A stretch of DNA of 64,000 nucleotides from Cryptomeria japonica. Lineage: Eukaryota > Streptophyta > Pinopsida > Cupressales > Cupressaceae. The DNA lies in assembly GCF_030272615.1 (NCBI RefSeq), contig NC_081415.1, positions 101,538,796-101,602,795 on the forward strand, written 5' to 3'. The notes below the pieces were generated by a model. The model was given only the letters and a program-made list of their open reading frames with translations. It did not search any database and was not told the DNA's origin. Positions 1 to 10,349 of the stretch are shown piece by piece; position 1 is the stretch's first letter, and every line of letters begins with the position of its first letter. Both the position numbers and the translations under genes were made by a program.

Positions 1-409
1 TGTAGTCACTCTTCACATAAGAATAAAGGAAATCAATTCATTATTAGATGGGGCGGCAACATGATCAATGATCACAACTACAAAGCAACTATACAAAACA
101 GGGAGAAAAACTAAAGAACAGTTATGAAGGTTTGAAGAGTTTCCTCCCTTAAAAATAATGTTGTAGAGAAACACAGTCTAAGCACAAAGAAGCAATCAAA
201 ATCAGTTTTGACAGTCATCAATAGGTAGCATCTAGGGGCATTAAATGATAATCCTTATTGTTGAAAGTCAAGGAAAAGATACGAGAATATTGATCCAAGA
301 TCTTGTTGGTAAACATAAATTCAAAATGACAGCCAAACATCAATGTGATATTTCTTAAGGCTCAAAGATCACAGTGACTTTAATGGTAGTCTTTGTCAAA
401 CCATGATAT
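1..409. other. Unrecognised sequence flanking E1
   Basis: Purine-rich, A-rich sequence with no usable reading frame. It resembles in composition the stretch after 46397, as expected if E1 inserted into one older repeat. I recognise no family. Confidence 0.4.
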
Positions 410-414
410 GAACA
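410..414. repeat. Target site duplication of E1 (left copy)
   Basis: GAACA lies directly before the 5' TG of the left LTR. The same GAACA follows the 3' CA of the right LTR at 46392-46396. This pairs two LTRs 44 kb apart as ends of one insertion. Confidence 0.8.
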
Positions 415-2067
415 TGTTGGATTATTGGCATTGATAAAACCGGTCTATCTTGAAAACTGGTATATATGCTAAGGTTTGTCATTGATGTCCAACAATTACT
501 GGTGAAGACACTAACCCGTGAAGTGGTATAGGTAGAGTGGTGTTTCTATTCAATAAGCAATAGTGAATGGAAACAATATTGGTATTGAATGACCAAAGGT
601 TACTTCAGCTCAAGGAAAGATAAATTAAGTCAACCGATCTATCACTCAAGAAGATCGGTCACTCTGGTAGTGGTGAAGTCACAAAAGGTGACTCAGGAAA
701 GGAAACTTGTTCACTCCAACCAACCAATTACTCACTATAAAAAAGGGGAAAGACATGATGCTAGCACAACAAACTGACAACCAAAGAATGAACCGGTAAA
801 GTAAGAAGTGTAGTTACATACCGGTACATCAGTATGACATAAGGAAGATAGTTGGTCACCATAAAACTCAGAGCAATGATCAGCCATTTAGTTCTGGTGG
901 AAAAGAATGAGTTGGTAAGCTTGTGTCTACGCCAAATCATTTGTTGGTAAAGTTAAATTTTAGTTATCATGCAATCAAGCATGATTACATGTGTATTCTC
1001 TAGTTCTCATTTATTTGACTGAATATGACAGAGAAGTTTCAATCCTTGGGAGATGCAGTGGTAGAACTGGTTGAACACTTGGTAGAATTGCGGAAAGCCA
1101 CACAAAGAAAGAGCAGGAGATTTTGAATTTGAAATCTTCCAAAATCCTTGATTGATCTGATTGAGGATATGCCTGTAGACATCGACAGAAAATGTATAAA
1201 GAGTTCTTGAGCTCCTTCATAAAGTTTTGATCATGAAATTTGGATCAAGGAAATCTTGTTGAAGGTGATCCAAGGTGAAGAGAAGAGTGAGAGGAAGTGC
1301 TAAGAGGTGCTAGCATAGTTGTGTGTGTGTGAGGTAGATCAATTAAGTGTAGAGTTGAGAGATAGAGAACTGACTAAGTGCAAAGCTGAAGGATAGAGGA
1401 CCGATAGAGTGCAAAGACAAAGGTTAGAGGACCGATAGAGTGCAGTGCCAAAGGAGAGGTGATTGGTTGAGTGAATAGCCGAAGGTGTAAGAAGGAAACT
1501 GGTATTGTACAGAGAAGACACAACCAGTGTGTATTGAGTGGAATACATATTGAGATATGATCAAGCTATCAGTAGCTAATTCGGCAGATCATCCATCTAT
1601 TGCTTTCTAACAACTGCAACATAAATCCCTTAACTGGGTGGACTTTAATAGGTCCCTATTGTAAAATCCCTTAATCGGGTAACATCTTAGTTGATGTTCT
1701 AAGTCCTCTAATCAGGCTACCTTTAATAGGGTAAAGGCACTAACCGACTTTGATCAAAATCCCTTAACTAGGTGGCACCTAGTAGTGTCTTTGTAATCTC
1801 CTAATAGGGATGGCTCTTAACCGGGCGTACTCTAGAAGAGTGCAAATTTTGTGAGTTCCTACTCACACCGTGGTTTTCTCCCTATTGGGTTTCCATGAGA
1901 TAACTCCTTGGTGTCACTATCAATTTTTCAAGCTTGCATATTTTACTTCAGTGATTAAGTACATTATTGGATATTAGTTGAATGAAGATTTATGATAAAA
2001 GTTAAATTGTGAAATTTTGATTAAGTGTTGATTCACCCCCCCCTCTTAGCACCGGTTGGGACTAACA
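415..2067 (+). repeat. 5' LTR of E1
   Basis: Begins TGTTGGATTATTGG and ends GGGACTAACA, immediately before the primer binding site. From about 1618 to 1850 it holds an array of short units of the type CCTTAACYGGGT / CCTAATAGGG. A conserved box (TGGTTTTCTCCCTATTGGG, from 1871) follows, then a C-rich tract near 2035-2045 (TTCACCCCCCCCTCTTAG) just before the end. Confidence 0.88.
721..745 (+). promoter_or_regulatory. Candidate CCAAT and TATA boxes of the E1 5' LTR
   Basis: CCAAT at about 724-728 is followed by TATAAAAAA at 736-744, a plausible plant pol II core promoter. In the 3' LTR the matching place reads CACTGGAAAGTAGGGG, so the TATA box is lost there. Function is inferred only from the motifs. 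Confidence 0.4.
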
Positions 2068-2081
2068 ATTGGTATCAGAGC
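2068..2081 (+). promoter_or_regulatory. Primer binding site of E1 (initiator Met tRNA type)
   Basis: ATTGGTATCAGAGC starts at the base after the LTR. TGGTATCAGAGC is the standard plant copia site complementary to the 3' end of initiator methionine tRNA. Confidence 0.9.
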
Positions 2082-2133
2082 ATCAGGTCCCTAGAATCAA
2101 AAGAAGCTTCACCAGCATAGGGAGAGATCCAAG

Positions 2134-2395
2134 ATGATGCGTAAGGAGGGCCCTAAGTTCTCTAAGGAGAACTATCTTATGGTGTGCAAGAATGAAAATT
2201 TATCTAAGATCCTTAGGTGAACACTACTGGAACCATGTGATCATAGAATACAATGAACCTTTAGGGATTCTTACTCTTGACTAGATTAAGGAAACACAAG
2301 ATAATACTATTGCTATGGATCAGATTGTTAGTACTCTTTTAGATAATGAATTTGCTGAGGTGAAAGATTTGAAAACAAATTTCTAGATATGGAAT
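2134..2395 (+). pseudogene. gag: E1 gag, N-terminal remnant
   Basis: An ATG at 2134 opens a frame reading MMRKEGPKFSKENYLMV, which fits the start of copia gag (a Pro-Lys-Phe ... Asn-Tyr motif). Stops appear after about 28 codons and recur. The gag is cut at 2395 by the insertion of E2 and resumes at 9334. No function is possible in this copy. Confidence 0.6.
2391..2395. repeat. Target site duplication of E2 (left copy)
   Basis: GGAAT before E2 is repeated at 9329-9333 directly after the E2 LTR that ends at 9328. A third GGAAT follows the partial E2 LTR at 42260-42264. Confidence 0.85.
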
Positions 2396-3486
2396 TGATG
2401 AATACTAAGGGGGGGAGGTGAATTAGTATACCAAAAAATACTGAACTCAAACCCTTAAACAGTTTAGCAGTCAATCGGTTAAAACAAATGCAAACCAAAC
2501 AACAAATAAGTCATTCACCCACAAGAGCACAATCACCATAACACAAGAGGTTTTGACATGGAAAACCAAATGGGAAAAACCACGGTGAGCTGAAACTCAC
2601 AAGTAACTATCTGCAGAATAGAAACCAAACTGGTTAAGGTCATACAATGTTCTTCACCAGAATAGATCCTGTTAGGAATCTTGATCTCTATTAGGAGATA
2701 AGTCCGATTAAAGACTACCTTGTGAGAGGATTTCAGATCCACAGTTGTGAACCACCTTGTTAGAGGATTTACAAAGGCTTTGCCAGGCCTACCCGATAAA
2801 GGGTTTCAGAATTGTCAAAGATGTGAGTAATCAACAAGTGAGTGATCTAGATACTAGCATAGTATGCTTGGTTAGATCCTTGATAGCTCATTGTTAATGC
2901 ATTTTAGCATTACTTCAGTCTTCAGTATCTCCACACTTTGTTTCTTCATACAGACCTAATCTTCTCTTCTAGGATCACACATACAAAAACCTCATCAACC
3001 ACCTAAAAACCTAACAACTACTAAAACCCTAGACATGATTTCCTTATAACAGAATCTAATTTCATGTTGGTCCAATAGGATTACATTGCAATTTCCTAGG
3101 TTGAGTGCATCTAGACACATTTGGTAACATGACACAAAATCACCACCAAAGTGTCGGTGGATGATAACTCATCACAGAAATACCGGTTGGTAACTCATCA
3201 CAGAGTAATACCGGTTCATTACAATTTAACCGATTACCAATTGTCAAAATGAAGACTGGGAAAAATGATAACTGCCACTTTAGTTCCTTCGTACCGCTTT
3301 GGGACTTCATACTGCTTGAGATCGGTAAACACTTTCTGCAAAACACCGATAGTATAAAGACTATAATACATAATACTGGTTGGAACAATTACTGGTTGAG
3401 CATAACTCATACATAGAAAAAGTGATCTCAAAGAAAGTGTGTGTCCATCAATGAAAATCACAACATCATCATAAAAAATGCCAACA
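2396..3486 (-). repeat. 3' LTR of E2
   Basis: Read on the minus strand it begins TGTTGGCATTTTTTATGATG and ends AGTATTCATCA. Length is 1091 bp, against 1115 bp for the other LTR. It contains the C-rich tract TTCACCTCCCCCCCTTAG at its end, and the conserved box and short-unit array seen in other LTRs here. Confidence 0.88.
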
Positions 3487-3498
3487 ATCTCCTCCTTT
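3487..3498 (-). promoter_or_regulatory. Polypurine tract of E2
   Basis: Minus strand AAAGGAGGAGAT ends exactly at the LTR. The context (AATGCCAAAGGAGGAGAT then TGTTGG) is nearly the same as at the E1 right LTR. A second purine run, AAAGGGGGAGTAGT on the minus strand, lies near 3690. Confidence 0.8.
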
Positions 3499-3762
3499 GG
3501 CATTGATGGCAACACTTAGGAAAATTTTGACATCTAAGTGTTTTACAACAAAAAAATATGTCATAACCAAAATTACTCCCCCTAAACATATACACTATCC
3601 CTTTTGTAGAAAATACAATGTATACTACTCCCTTAAAGAGATAACATGAAAGTATACATTCATCAAAATTTTAAAATACAAAATACTACTCCCCCTTTGC
3701 CAACAATGACAAAGTACTGCAGAATAACCCCTGTTTCTCATTATCATTAATATAATAAATGT

Positions 3763-5137
3763 TTATGACAATAATAAGTGAAACTTATCAAAAACTGATT
3801 TGAAATCCTGCATTAAAGTCTTCATGGCCAAAGACCATGACTCAATTAATGAGGTAGCCACCTTACTTTTTGTTTGCATCTGGTATACTTGTTCTTCCAT
3901 GGCATCAATTGTGCTCATCTCTTGAGTGATCATTAAGGCATCCAGATTGAGATAGCATTTATGAAGTATTTGTATTCTGGGTAGTAGAACCAGTTGAAGT
4001 TCTTGCAAATCTCTGGTCCGGTTGCTAATCTCCAACTCTATTCTAGCAGAATGGAGCTGAAACCAGTGAACAGTTTGCCCATATGTTGTGAAGGAATCAT
4101 AGGGCGTCTTAAAGGTGCTTATATATGCCTGCAAATTAGATTGCAATTTTTCCTTTTATGCAAGCACATCATCACAAAATAGATGGGGTTGTCTTATCTT
4201 ACTGAGCAGTAGTTTTCCCTCATCCATAGAATCTCTTATGTCCTTTTGTTCTTCTTGAAGGTCAGACTGGAGCTCGTTTAGTTTCTTCACTAAGGCAGTG
4301 TTTAGTGCCTTTTGATGCTTCTTCTATGCATTAGCTTCAGCAACCTCTTCCAAGCATTGTACCTGGTCCTCCACAACTATACATAGAAGTTTTAGTTGGG
4401 CCAAAGAGGAATCAATATTGGGGAGGTTAGTACCAGGAATCAAATTGGTAAGAGTGTCCACTATAGTTTGAATAACATCTTGCTCCTTTTTCCTCCTTAA
4501 TGCTTCCAGTCACTCTTGTGCAAGCTTAATGCTTTAGAGCAGCTCTGATTCATTTGTAGATTGGAGGTCAATAGGATTGGTGATGTCAGCTAATTTGGCT
4601 TGACCACCGATTGCCTTTGGGGTCTCCACTTGTGTTCTCTTTACCGCTTCCTTCTTCTCTTCAGCTCTTTGCTTTTCCTCTTTTTCCTTCTTTTTCTCCT
4701 TTGCTTCTTTCTTTCTCTTTTCTTCTTCCTTCTTTCTATCTTCTTCTTTCTACTTCTCTTCTTCTTTCTTCTTCTCCTCTTCCTATTTTCTCTTCTCCTC
4801 TTCCTGTTTCCTCTTCTCCTCTTCCTGTTTCTTCTTCTCTTCTTCCTGTTTCTTCCTCTCCTCTTCTTTCTTCTTCTCCTCTTCTTCTTGTTTCCTCTTC
4901 TCTTCTTCCTGTTTCTTTTTCAATGGAAATGCACCATTTGTTATCTAAAGAATTGTATAAAGAATCTAGTGTCATAGATCTAATTTTTGATGGCGACCAG
5001 TCACTAATACATAGATATTGAATAACTTCTTGTTCAACTTCCTCCTTTTCATTATCATTAAAATCATAAAAATGATCTATTAAATCACTTAGCACTTTTG
5101 TCCTAACATTCTTGATAGTCCTTTGACAATGTGTCAA
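3763..5137 (-). pseudogene. E2 ORF2, C-terminal part
   Basis: Two open pieces of the ORF2 C-terminus. At 5137-4736 a region with DNEKEEVEQEVIQYL and SLYNSLDNKWCISIEKETGR aligns with E3 ORF2 (NDEKRQIEEAI and ELYLHIDNRWKYAMDSEKQS), then runs into about 50 residues of almost pure Glu/Arg/Gly. At 4146-3763 a helical tail ending DFKSVFDKFHLLLS aligns with the E3 tail TKYTSIFDQLPPP. The stretch between (4735-4147) has no long frame but lies in the same place as E3 coding sequence. Function unknown; degraded by stops and frameshifts. Confidence 0.55.
4640..4930 (+). repeat. Pyrimidine-rich CTTCTTCCT low-complexity tract
   Basis: About 290 bases of CTT/CCT units, for example repeated TTCTCCTCTTCCTGTTTC. 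Read on the minus strand it encodes the Glu/Arg-rich segment of E2 ORF2. Plus-strand frames through it are Leu/Phe or Ser/Pro runs and are not genes. The tract has probably expanded by slippage. Confidence 0.7.
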
Positions 5138-5172
5138 TGGTTTGTAAGAGGAAATATCTATATTTACCAGTG

Positions 5173-5947
5173 CTAATGATGTCGGTTCATTGTTGGTTGT
5201 CTTTGCATTCTTGTTTGCCTAGTCTTCTTAGGCTGCACTTCAAGTTCTATATCCTCAGAATCTGGTGAGTTACTCTTAGTCTTCCGCTTTCTTTCAAAAA
5301 CCTTGGTGGGTGCAACTTCTAGTTTCTTCTTGGTCAGTGACCGCTTGGTCACTTTAGGACTTGTTGAGGTAACTGGTACTGATATCGATTGCACTGCCTT
5401 TCCCTTCTTCACTGAAGGTTCTTCAACCAGTTTCATCCTTTCCAAGTAGGTGTCGATTCTTTTCTTCTTCGGAACAAGAGGCAAGGCAAGTAGGGTAAAG
5501 GCATACCCATCTAGCATATCATACATCACCTCATATCCCATGGGTTCAACCTTTTCTTTTTTGGGCTCCACCGCCTCCATTATGCACTCATCTACTCTAA
5601 TGGTAAAGCAGATGTCCTCTTCATACTTATTAACAATGTCACCAGATATCCTCATCCGCCGGCTCATCTTTCGCTTGAATTCATCAAAGTATTTATTCAA
5701 GACTTCAGGATAACCAGTTCCCATCACTTGAAGACTTTCTCTGATTTGTTTAGTAACCAGTTGGTCAGCAGACCATTGAATATCACCGACTCCTAGAAAA
5801 TAGCCTTGAAAGTAGAAAAACAAACCTACCAACAATTGTCCAAATTTAAATCTTAAGGCATTGTCCTGTTTAATAGACTTCAGGTTTACCAGAAGTTGCC
5901 TCTACATATAGGTGCATAGATCAAATGAGGCATCTTCCATGATCATT
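5173..5947 (-). pseudogene. E2 ORF2, middle part with basic linker
   Basis: Open from 5835 to 5173. It carries the most conserved ORF2 block: FFYFQGYF, QWSADQLVTKQI, NKYFDEFKRKMSRRMRI, IVNKYEEDICF, then MGYEVMYDMLDGYAFTLLAL. E3 has matching NDYFNKFQEKM-type and EKYKNDICFEV motifs, and E5 has RPVAQQI, IVNKYEG and MGYEVDARMLDAYA. A Lys/Arg-rich tail follows (VTKRSLTKKKLEV, FERKRKTKSNS), like a nuclear localisation signal. No known catalytic motif is visible. The name 'ORF2' is positional only. Confidence 0.65.
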
Positions 5948-6541
5948 CTATAGGTGACATTCACTGCAGCTGCAGAGACAGTTTATTCTGCTAGTATAGA
6001 ATGTCCAGTATCCGATCACCATGCAATCATACTTGACCAAATCATCCTTGATGGTGTTGACGGTCATTCCCCATTGGTCACTCACAGAATCGATGAGCTT
6101 AGTCATTTCAGTCTTGATGACTTTTCTTAGGGCTGGCACCTCACCAGTGTTGCACAAACCGGTGATGGCATGAATGGATTTAGGCGTAATGTCATGTGTC
6201 CTTTTGAGATAAATTTTGTTGCCATGCACTCTGCTATTGATGATGTGGATGTGATCTTCCATGAATTCTTCAAGAAAATACACCATATTGTGAAGTTTCT
6301 TCCTCTCCAAGATGTTGTATTCTAGTTTGATCTTTTTGTCATCCTTGCAAAATAGACATAGCTGGGAATGAATCACTAGCGATCCTAGGTCTTCCAATTT
6401 GCAATCAATGTACCCTAAAATATCATCTTCCACTATAAATCCAATGGGTATCTGGGATAGGGCATTGTATTTCATCTTTCATTGGATAAAATCTGCTAAA
6501 TCAACAGGTGCACTAGAACTAGAGTGTGATACAGTAGCCAT
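5948..6541 (-). pseudogene. E2 ORF2, N-terminal part
   Basis: Best start is the ATG at 6541 (MATVSHSSSSAPVDLADFIQ), followed by one in-frame stop and then an open run from 6475 to 5948. Motifs shared with E3 and E5 are IVEDDILGYIDCKLEDLG, HDITPKSIHAITGLC and NTIKDDLVKYDCMVIGY. It lies 524 bases downstream of gag, about the same spacing as in E3. It ends in a frameshift that joins the middle part. Function unknown. Confidence 0.65.
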
Positions 6542-7065
6542 GATTAACTGATAAAGAAGAATATCGATAAATACCTTCCGAATTTCAAAATTTAGGGTTT
6601 GCAAATTTATCTTTTCTTCACACCACTTCGGTTGTTGGATTACTGCTTTGTGTTCTTCACTGATAGGTTGCAAGTACCTCATAATTCTTCCATTAGATTT
6701 CAATTCACTCTGAATCGCAAGTTGAATCACCTTTGGTCGCTCTGCACTTGAAAATTTCTTCGGTCATAAATTGATAAGTGAAAATGACTTGAAAATCCCA
6801 TTTAAACAAATTCTTCACCTACCATAATAAATTCTCCACCGTTAGGGTATAAACCCTAATTTTTCCTTTTACAATTTCCGGTCTTCTACCGATTGACAGG
6901 TAACAATACTAGTTAAGTTCTTTTACTGATATAAATTGGGTGTTCAAAATATTTCAACAATTTGCTCCCCCTAAGCTTTTCTAAAGCTTAGTTTGCTGGA
7001 TTAGAGATTTCCACACTAGGTGTAGAAACCGGTTCTTCTTGTGACACTTCTTCTAGTTTCTTTTT
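6542..7065 (-). other. Spacer between E2 gag and ORF2
   Basis: About 520 bases, AT-rich, without a conserved frame. The matching spacer is similar in length in E3 and shorter in E5. ORF2 is therefore probably translated from a second or spliced RNA; I could not identify splice sites with confidence. Confidence 0.45.
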
Positions 7066-8163
7066 CTAGGTTTTCTTTATATATGTTTGAATAGTTTCAA
7101 GATCAATCTTTCCTTCTAGAGTGACCGGTATGTCATCCGATATGTTATTTTTCATCCTGGAGATTCTGGCTATGTGACCCAGTTTGTTGTAATGATAACA
7201 AACCATTCCAAGTGTTCTCCATGGTCCATTATTCATGTTTCCATTCTTCCTTCTACATGTTGCAGTAGTGTGACCGCTACCATGACATATCAAACAGGTT
7301 GCTCTCCAATTGGTTGCAGTTTGATAGCCACCACCACCTGACTGATGGTCATAGGCATTATACTGGTTTGGATTTCGATTCATAGAGGATTCAGGAAAAA
7401 CTCCTTGACTCCTTTGAGGATATCTTCTAGTGTTGTGTATAACAGACCTGCATTCAAATGCTCTATGCCCAAACTTGTTGCATGCATAATAGTTACCATT
7501 GAATCTATTGGATCTAGGCTTATTGTTTAGACAATAAGGAAAATTATTGTAAGCCTTATTTCTACATACATTAGCAGCGTGTCCTTCCTTGAGACAATTA
7601 AAGCAATCAAGTTTAAAATTTTGCTTACCTTTATCCTTTGATGTCGGTAGCTTCTTTGATGCTACATATTTTGCTCCAGAGGTCTCACCTTCCTCATAAC
7701 CAAAGAAACCAAGTCCAATAGTATTGTTTACTAGTTTTGTTGATTCAAGCTTTTGCTCTAACTTAGCAGCACTCTGATTGAATTTGGCAAGTATCTCCTT
7801 TGTCTTAGTGAGTTCCTTGGTAAGTGCACTAATTTCTTGCTTTAGCTTGGAGATCTCATGATCTTTGTCTTTTACCAAATCTTCATCTTTCCTCCAGTTC
7901 TCAAGCTCTTGACACATTCTGATAGTCAATCCTTCCAGTTCCCTTCTCAGATTGGAATTAGACTCATTCAGAGTTTCAACTTCTTCAACTAGGGCTTCCA
8001 TGTCCACTTCATCAGAAGAACTATTTTCAGTAAGCTCCATTAGTTTCTCAGCATGCTCTCTTCTTTTAGCCAGAGAAGATTTATATTTGACTTTGAGTTC
8101 ATCATAGACTTTCTTAGTCTAAGTGAGCCAATGAGTAAGTTCCCTCATAGTGTATTCCCCCAT
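7066..8163 (-). pseudogene. gag: E2 gag-like protein with four zinc knuckles
   Basis: The likely start is the ATG at 8163 (MGEYTMRELTHWLT, then one TAG). The frame is then open from the Met at 8040 for 324 codons. Residues 1-110 of that run are a heptad-rich coiled coil (EVETLNESNSNLRRELEG, ISKLKQEISALTKEL). Knuckles follow: CFNCLKEGHAANVC, a degenerate CLNN..YACNKFGHRAFEC, CLICHGSGHTTATC and a decayed CYHYNKLGHIARIS. It should bind element RNA and form particles. The UBN2-type capsid domain expected of copia gag is not evident. Confidence 0.7.
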
Positions 8164-8200
8164 ATCTCCTTCCAAGTGATTATACTTATAGAAAGGTTGA

Positions 8201-8213
8201 ATCTAATACCAAT
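8201..8213 (-). promoter_or_regulatory. Primer binding site of E2
   Basis: Minus strand ATTGGTATTAGAT follows the 5' LTR directly. It is the initiator-Met-type site with C to T and further drift. Confidence 0.75.
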
Positions 8214-9328
8214 TGATGAATACTAAGAGGGGGGGTGAATTAGTATACCAAAAAATACTGAACTCAAATACTTAAATAGTTTAGCAGTCAACTGGTATAA
8301 CAAATTTACTAACAAACCGGTTAAAACAAATGTAAACCAAACAACAAATAAGGCATTCACCCACAAGAGCACAATCACAATAACACAAGAGGTTTTGACA
8401 TGGAAACCCAAATGGGAAAAACCATGGTGAGGTGAAACTCACAAGTAACTATCTACAGAATAGAAACCAGACCAGTTAAGGTCATACAATGTTCTTCACT
8501 AGAACAGATCTTGTTAAAAATCTTGATCTCTGTTAGGAGATAAGTCCGATTAAAGACTACCTTGTGAGAGGATTTAAGATCCATAGTTGTGAACCACCTT
8601 GTTAGAGGATTTACAAAGGCTTTGCTAGGCCTACCCAATTAAGGGTTTCAAACTTGCCGAAGATGTGAGTAATCAACAAGTGAGTGATCTAGATACTAGC
8701 ATAGTATGCTTGGTTAGATCCTTGATAGCTCATTGCTAATGCATTTTAGCATTACTTCACTCTTCAGTATCTCCACATTTCATTTCTTCACACAACCCTA
8801 ATCTTCTCTTCTTTGATTGCACATACAAAAACCTCATCAACTACCTAAAACCCTAACAACTACTAAAACGCTAGACATGATGTCCTTATAAAGGAATTTG
8901 ATTTCATGTCAGTCCAATAGGATTACATTGCAAGTTCCTAGGTTCAGTGCATCTAGACATATTTGGTAACATGACACAAAATCACCACCAAAGTGTCGGT
9001 GGATGATAACTCATCACAGAAATACTAGTTGGTAACTCATCACAGAGTAATAACGGTTCATTATAATTTAACCGATTATCAGTTTTCAAAATGAAGACTG
9101 GGAAAAATAATAACTATCGCTTTAGTTCCTTCGTACCACTTTGGGACTTCATACCACTTGAGATCTGTAAACACTTTCTACAAAACACCTATAGTCTAAA
9201 GACTATAATACATAATACCAGTTGGAACAATTATTGGTTGAGCATAACTCATACATACAAAAAGTGATCTCAAAGAAAGTGTATGTCCATCAATGACAAT
9301 CACAACATCATCATCAAAAATGCCAATA
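8214..9328 (-). repeat. 5' LTR of E2
   Basis: 1115 bp, TGTTGGCATTTTTG... to ...TATTCATCA on the minus strand, though its terminal TGTTGG is mutated to TATTGG. The part from 8916 to 9328 occurs again at 41847-42259. Confidence 0.88.
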
Positions 9329-9333
9329 GGAAT

Positions 9334-10349
9334 AAGATGAAGACAGTCTAAGGGGGAGATCCCCATGTTCAAAAGGCCAAAGTAGATAGCCTGAGAGGAA
9401 AATATGATGAGATGAGAATTTACGAAAGTGAAAACATAGAGCAGTAAAGTAAAAGGATAAAGGATGTAGCGAACTCCATTAAAAGTGCAATAGGAAAACT
9501 CAAGGAGGAGGATGTGGTTAGTAAAATCCTGAGAACTCTGCTACCACAATATGCCATAAGGTTCTCTGCTGTCCAGGAACTTAGATCCTTGGGAACAGTC
9601 AGTGTAACTCTTGATTTACTGATTGGTAAGTTGACCACTTTTGAATTAAGCAATTATGACAATAGCATGCAAAATATTGATGCTACCTTTAAAGCATCCA
9701 TGATGCATGCACCCACAAAGAGAAGGAAAGAAACCAGTAGTAGCTCTACTACCAGAACCAGTCATTCCCATGAGAGTGACAATCTTCTCTCTGAGGAGCA
9801 GGAACAAGATGAAATTGAAGCTCTACTGGCAAGAATATTGCCAAGAGGTAAACATAAATACAAAGGTCAATTACCCTTAAAGTGCTTCTCCTGTAATAAG
9901 ATAGGTCATATTGCTTCAAGATGCCCTGACAATGATAGAGATGGGAAGGAAAATTTTAGAGGTTACAGGGACAAGAGCAAGAAGTAATGTTATCTTGCAA
10001 AAGGAGTCATTGATAAAGAATCAGAGAGAATTGATGAAGATGGCATTGCTTTTGTGGTAGTCAAAGAGGAAAACACAAAGGAAAGAGATATGGCATTGAT
10101 TTCTAGCACAAACCAGTGTGAAGAATGGGTGATTGATAGTGGTTGCACTCATCATATGACCGATGACAGAAGCAAAATCCTCAGCATGGATGATTGCAAT
10201 GGAGGAATAGTGAGGTTCAGAAATGATGCCCCATGGTAAGAGGTAAGGGATCTATAGCTTTGAATGATAAGACAAACTGTGATGATGTCTTTTGGGTAGA
10301 AGGATTAAAGTATAGCTTGTTAAGTGTTGCACAACTTAACAATAAAGGA
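9334..10349 (+). pseudogene. gag-pol: E1 gag C-terminus and protease (first copy)
   Basis: Resumes E1 after E2. Open from 9514 to 9987, with a gag C-terminal helix region, an acidic patch (LLSEEQEQDEIEALLARILP) and one zinc knuckle CFSCNKIGHIASRCP. A TAA follows, then an open piece 10054-10239 with the aspartic protease active site WVIDSGCTHHMTDD. It is cut at 10349 by E3. A second copy lies at 42265-43284. Stops make it non-functional. Confidence 0.8.
10345..10349. repeat. Target site of E3 (left copy)
   Basis: AAGGA precedes the first E3 LTR. The uninterrupted site AAGGATACTTG is present in the repeated block at 43280. No AAGGA follows the second E3 LTR at 40167, because E3 internal sequence continues there. 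Confidence 0.65.

Larger units (their letters stand above)
2396..9328 (-). mobile_element. E2: non-autonomous copia-like element with gag and ORF2
   Basis: Minus-strand element of 6.9 kb with LTRs at 8214-9328 (5') and 2396-3486 (3'), a GGAAT duplication on both sides, an initiator-Met-like primer binding site next to the 5' LTR and the polypurine tract AAAGGAGGAGAT next to the 3' LTR. It encodes a zinc-knuckle gag and the long ORF2 shared with E3 and E5. No protease, integrase, reverse transcriptase or RNase H is visible, so it must have borrowed enzymes. Confidence 0.9.

Noticed and set aside
1618-1850. CRISPR-like or satellite interpretation of the regularly repeated short units in LTRs
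   Set aside because: Units are degenerate and unevenly spaced, lie inside LTRs and recur in other LTR families; the host is a plant.
4600-5021. Plus-strand frames of Leu/Phe-rich or Ser/Pro-rich protein
   Set aside because: They are the complement of the Glu/Arg-rich low-complexity part of E2 ORF2; no membrane protein gene is supported.
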